A stretch of DNA of 64,000 nt from CAZAMB01 sp964486335 (lineage in GTDB: Bacteria > Planctomycetota > Phycisphaerae > UBA1845). Made by a program: the position numbers and the translations under genes. A model generated the notes under the pieces. That model did not search any database. It was not told the DNA's origin and worked only from the letters and a program-made list of their open reading frames with translations. Positions 61,234 to 64,000 of this stretch are shown here, piece by piece; the stretch's first letter is position 1, and each line of letters begins with the position of its first letter. The DNA lies in contig CAZAMB010000013.1 in NCBI GenBank assembly GCA_964486335.1, positions 91,907 to 155,906 on the forward strand, in the 5' to 3' direction.

Positions 61234-62727
61234 TCACCTATTGCGGCGGACAACCCAAAGAATCCCGCATCCACCGATCACCCCCGCGGCCACGAGGATT
61301 AAGCTCAACGAAATCATCATGCTATCCTCGAAACGGTGAAACTTCTCAATAATGACATGGGCGATTGGACCAAAGGAGGGCACGCGAACCAGTGTGGAAG
61401 CGGCCACATCCGCGACCGACAGCACCGTGGCGACGACCAGAACGCTCACGAGTAACGGAATCTGGGAGGGCAGGTGGATGCTCGTGACGATTCGCGATTC
61501 CGTCGCGCCGTCGGTTCGCGCCTGTTCGGTGCGCGGACGCTTCGCGTCCCGCGCGACAACCTCGGCCGCAAGCATTCCCAGCCATCCAAACCGGGCCGCG
61601 TAAGCAACTGCCACGACGGGCCAATGATCGTAGATCGCTGCCGTGGCGCGGTGGTTGTAAGCCGCGACGACGGCTTCGCCGACAACCGCCCCGGGGAGTG
61701 TGCCTAGGATCATGGAAACTACAAGTACGAACTTTCGCCCTCGCGAAAATGCGGAAAGTCCCGCCGCCGCGACTGCCAGCCCCAGGGCTGCTACAAGGCA
61801 GACGCCCAGCGTCGCCACCATGTCGCCACCATAAGTGGACATCGCGCGTGGAAGAACTCCGAGCGTTCCCATCCGCACGGCCAGACCCGCCAAAGGCGGT
61901 CCCCACGTCAAAACGAGGATCGAAAAGGCAAACCACGAACTGATCGCGGACTCACGGCTCGCCGCGTTCAGTTTTCCCGGTTCCTCGTCGATGGCGCAGC
62001 GTCGCACGAAATGCATGACGCCTGCAAGCGAAAGTCCGATGACACCCAGCGACGGGAGCGATGCCCACACCGTTTCGATTGTCCGCGTCGACACCGAGGC
62101 ACGAGATAATAGATCCGTCGCAAGAACGACCAGTCCCAGGCCGTGCGGCACGCCGTAATCGCCGAAAAACAGCAGAAACACGATCAGTGCGCTCAAGCCG
62201 ACGTGGGGAAGAATCAAGGGCAGCGCGCCGCGAATGAAGGCGTCAGGCGGCGATGTCGTCAACAGCGCCGCTTCATACGAGCACCGACCGACCCGCGACC
62301 AGCCCGACCCGACCACCATCGCCGGAATCGGCCACGCCCACAGCGTCCAAACCAGAATGCAACTGACGTGTGCATTGAGTCCGTGCGGCAAAACCCGCTG
62401 CCAACCGAACACGAACACCATCGGCGGGCATAAGAGCGTCGCCAACATGGCCGCCAACAACTTGGGCCGATCGGTAAGTCGGTTCGATCGCCCCAGAAGA
62501 AACGCGATCGGGATCGCCAAACCGACGCTCGTCGCCGTCGCAACTGCCGATAGCCAGGTGCTTCGCCAAAGCAATTCAAGTTGTCGAAGCGTGATGACGA
62601 ATCCGCCGGAGGGCGACGCCTGCTGCGTGACGCAGCTCCCCAGCAGGGCCGCCGTCGGCCACAACATCGTCGCGGTGACAAACGCCCAGCCGAAAATGAT
62701 GAGCAGTCGGTTGAACCGCAAGGCCAT
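61234..62727 (-). CDS. ABC transporter permease, iron(III)-type, fused double-length
   Basis: The 497-residue protein has about twelve membrane segments in two homologous halves, as in FutB/SfuB/FbpB iron(III) permeases. An EAA-type coupling loop is visible as SYEAALLTTSPPDAFIRGALP. Its ATG follows the binding-protein stop without a gap (TGAATG), so the pair is co-translated. The ATPase subunit that should complete the importer is absent both downstream and upstream within the window, so it must lie elsewhere or be shared. Confidence 0.85.
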   Translation of the reverse strand: MALRFNRLLIIFGWAFVTATMLWPTAALLGSCVTQQASPSGGFVITLRQLELLWRSTWLSAVATATSVGLAIPIAFLLGRSNRLTDRPKLLAAMLATLLCPPMVFVFGWQRVLPHGLNAHVSCILVWTLWAWPIPAMVVGSGWSRVGRCSYEAALLTTSPPDAFIRGALPLILPHVGLSALIVFLLFFGDYGVPHGLGLVVLATDLLSRASVSTRTIETVWASLPSLGVIGLSLAGVMHFVRRCAIDEEPGKLNAASRESAISSWFAFSILVLTWGPPLAGLAVRMGTLGVLPRAMSTYGGDMVATLGVCLVAALGLAVAAAGLSAFSRGRKFVLVVSMILGTLPGAVVGEAVVAAYNHRATAAIYDHWPVVAVAYAARFGWLGMLAAEVVARDAKRPRTEQARTDGATESRIVTSIHLPSQIPLLVSVLVVATVLSVADVAASTLVRVPSFGPIAHVIIEKFHRFEDSMMISLSLILVAAGVIGGCGILWVVRRNR

Positions 62728-63768
62728 TCACCGAACCAGGATGTTCCGCACCGCACGGTCAGCCTCGTCAAGCGATTGAGTAATCGCGTCAAATGACAGC
62801 TTTGTCTCGTCTGGAAGCGCCATCTTCAACTCTTCGCGTAGCGCCGATCGGACGGGGATGTTGCGCGAATCACTGCGCGCCAGCGCGCGCTCCACGTGGG
62901 CCGACACGAGGAAATCTGCCAACCGACGAGCCCTTTCGCGTGCCTCGCCGCCCTTGACCAACCCAACAGAACAGGGGATCAGCAGCGTTCCTCCGTCCCC
63001 CATGTCCAGCGGACGAGCATCGATCGACGCGCCGGTGCGCCGTGCCATCCACACGTCATCCGAGTCTGTCAATCCAAACGCCACACGACCGTCCATCACT
63101 GCCCGAACAGTGGCGCTATTCCCGTCGACAATGAGCGCGCCATGATGACGCAGCCCCACGAGGAAAGCATCACCCCGGTCTTTGCCCCACAAGGCAAACG
63201 TCGCGGCGATATGCCCCCGTGTCGTCCCGAACAGCGGGTTGGCGATCGCGGTCCGCGACGCGAATTCCCGCTTCCCGAGGTCCTCCCACCGGGATGGCAA
63301 TTCGTCCGCCGACGTGCGTTGTGGATCGTACGCCAGAACACGAGCCCGAACCGCCAGCGCGGTCCACCGACCCTGCGGATCACGATACCGAGCAGGAATG
63401 TCCGAAGCCGTGGGCGGGTCGTAGGGTTCGAGAAAGCCCTCGTCCGCAAGGCGCATCGTGGCGAACAACTCGCCCGACCAGAAAACATGGGCGCGCGGCC
63501 GACCAGTCTGTGCCTCGCGAACGATACGCTGAACCAGGCCCGTTGTCTTTCCCGCTTCGGAATCGTAAACCGCGTTGACTTTGATCCCCGACGTCGATTC
63601 AAAATCAGCCAAAATAACGCTGGCAATGGTCTCATCAACGCTGCAATAAACAGTGACTCGGTCACCATCCTTGGGCGAAGGCTCGGCCTCAGGGCGGCAG
63701 GCACCGCCCGCGAAGAGGATGGCAAGTCCGGTAAGGACTTGCCGAATCGACTGGCGGATTCGCGTCAT
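62728..63768 (-). CDS. ABC transporter substrate-binding protein, iron(III)-type
   Basis: The 346-residue exported protein has a signal region with C24 in FAGGAC, then the FutA/FbpA-type fold. VTVYCSVDETIASVILADFE is the first lobe; VNAVYDSEAGKTTGLVQRI and ERARRLADFLVSA belong to the family pattern. Such proteins bind Fe(III) through tyrosines; exact ligands were not assigned. I use the ATG at 63768, which begins MTRIRQ; a frame opening at 63846 would precede the signal by 26 residues. The lipobox is weak. The tRNA-Glu gene is divergent. Confidence 0.85.
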   Translation of the reverse strand: MTRIRQSIRQVLTGLAILFAGGACRPEAEPSPKDGDRVTVYCSVDETIASVILADFESTSGIKVNAVYDSEAGKTTGLVQRIVREAQTGRPRAHVFWSGELFATMRLADEGFLEPYDPPTASDIPARYRDPQGRWTALAVRARVLAYDPQRTSADELPSRWEDLGKREFASRTAIANPLFGTTRGHIAATFALWGKDRGDAFLVGLRHHGALIVDGNSATVRAVMDGRVAFGLTDSDDVWMARRTGASIDARPLDMGDGGTLLIPCSVGLVKGGEARERARRLADFLVSAHVERALARSDSRNIPVRSALREELKMALPDETKLSFDAITQSLDEADRAVRNILVR

Positions 63769-63928
63769 GGCAAATGTCAGATCGAGGTCATGGAACGACA
63801 CCCCAACAAGCCCGTAAATGGACTTTTCGCGTGCCCGGCGCGACAACTCCGCGCGTTGACCGGCCCGGCGCTCGTCGTTACATTCCGTGCGGTGATCGTG
63901 TTCAGCGCGTGCCGATATACGTCAAACC

Positions 63929-64000
63929 GCCCCCATCGTCTAGAGGCCTAGGACACCGGCTTTTCATGCCGGCGACAGGGGTTCGAATCCCCTTGGGGGT
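63929..64000 (+). tRNA. tRNA-Glu (anticodon TTC), cut by the window edge
   Basis: A full cloverleaf can be drawn. The acceptor strand GCCCCCA (63929-63935) pairs with TGGGGGT (63994-64000); the anticodon stem CCGGC/GCCGG encloses TTTTCAT with anticodon TTC at 63963-63965; the T arm AGGGG-TTCGAAT-CCCCT is at 63977-63993. The first acceptor pair is G-T. The window ends at base 72, so the discriminator base and any encoded CCA are missing. Confidence 0.95.

Overview
The window looks like chromosomal sequence from a planctomycete (Planctomycetota, plausibly Phycisphaerae-like). This is inferred from gene content, not from a marker-gene tree. The supporting signs are: several small membrane proteins built on a CxxCxY...CPxCG zinc ribbon; an H-X9-DG protein; M56/BlaI signalling genes; a tricorn-like S41 protease; OleA/OleB-type enzymes; secreted FG-GAP, PKD and Asp/Asn-rich proteins; and several kinds of short palindromic intergenic repeat. 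I see no phage, insertion sequence, CRISPR array or rRNA. One tRNA gene, tRNA-Glu(TTC), runs off the right edge.

Layout. 0.1-11.5 kb: ComEC (minus), a WaaP-like kinase overlapping a macro-domain gene, a large secreted subtilase with PKD-like domains, a stand-alone Clp N-domain protein, an H-X9-DG protein, Trm112-like and bS18 genes, then OleB/OleA (minus). 11.8-16.5 kb: UbiB-type kinase, 5-formyl-THF cyclo-ligase, RarA and a GNAT acetyltransferase, all minus. 16.6-24.4 kb: a minus-strand operon encoding a giant TPR protein, ExbB/TolQ, ExbD/TolR and a TonB-like transmembrane protein fused to a PD40 propeller. 24.5-31.8 kb: BlaR1-like M56 sensor, BlaI repressor and a tricorn-like protease, with matching dyad operators in front of blaI and of the protease gene. 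32-38.8 kb: asd, an FG-GAP gene broken by one in-frame stop, bL31, RF1, a tiny lipoprotein and a short Rho. 38.9-45.5 kb: MOSC protein, nitrilase, a truncated zinc-ribbon paralog beside its intact copy, a GT-C-like membrane protein and an Asp/Asn-rich lipoprotein. 45.7-49.3 kb: biotin carboxylase, biotin carrier, HMG-CoA lyase and biotin ligase (leucine/acyl-CoA catabolism). 49.5-55.7 kb: three small lipoproteins, a VWA protein, a zinc-ribbon protein, a MATE exporter and PurN. 56.3-64 kb: a giant OstA/LptA-like protein, an E1-alpha subunit, an iron-type ABC permease with its binding protein, and the tRNA.

Three themes link the genes. Envelope energy and export: ExbBD with its TonB-like partner, the LptA-like protein, many lipoproteins. 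Proteolytic signalling: BlaR1/BlaI probably controlling the tricorn-like protease. Carbon catabolism: the biotin-dependent carboxylase with HMG-CoA lyase and its own biotin ligase. The strongest candidates for undescribed biology are the PD40-TonB-like/ExbBD/TPR operon and the BlaI operator set that ties a non-beta-lactam BlaR1 variant to a tricorn-like protease. All family calls come from reading motifs by eye; no database search was run.
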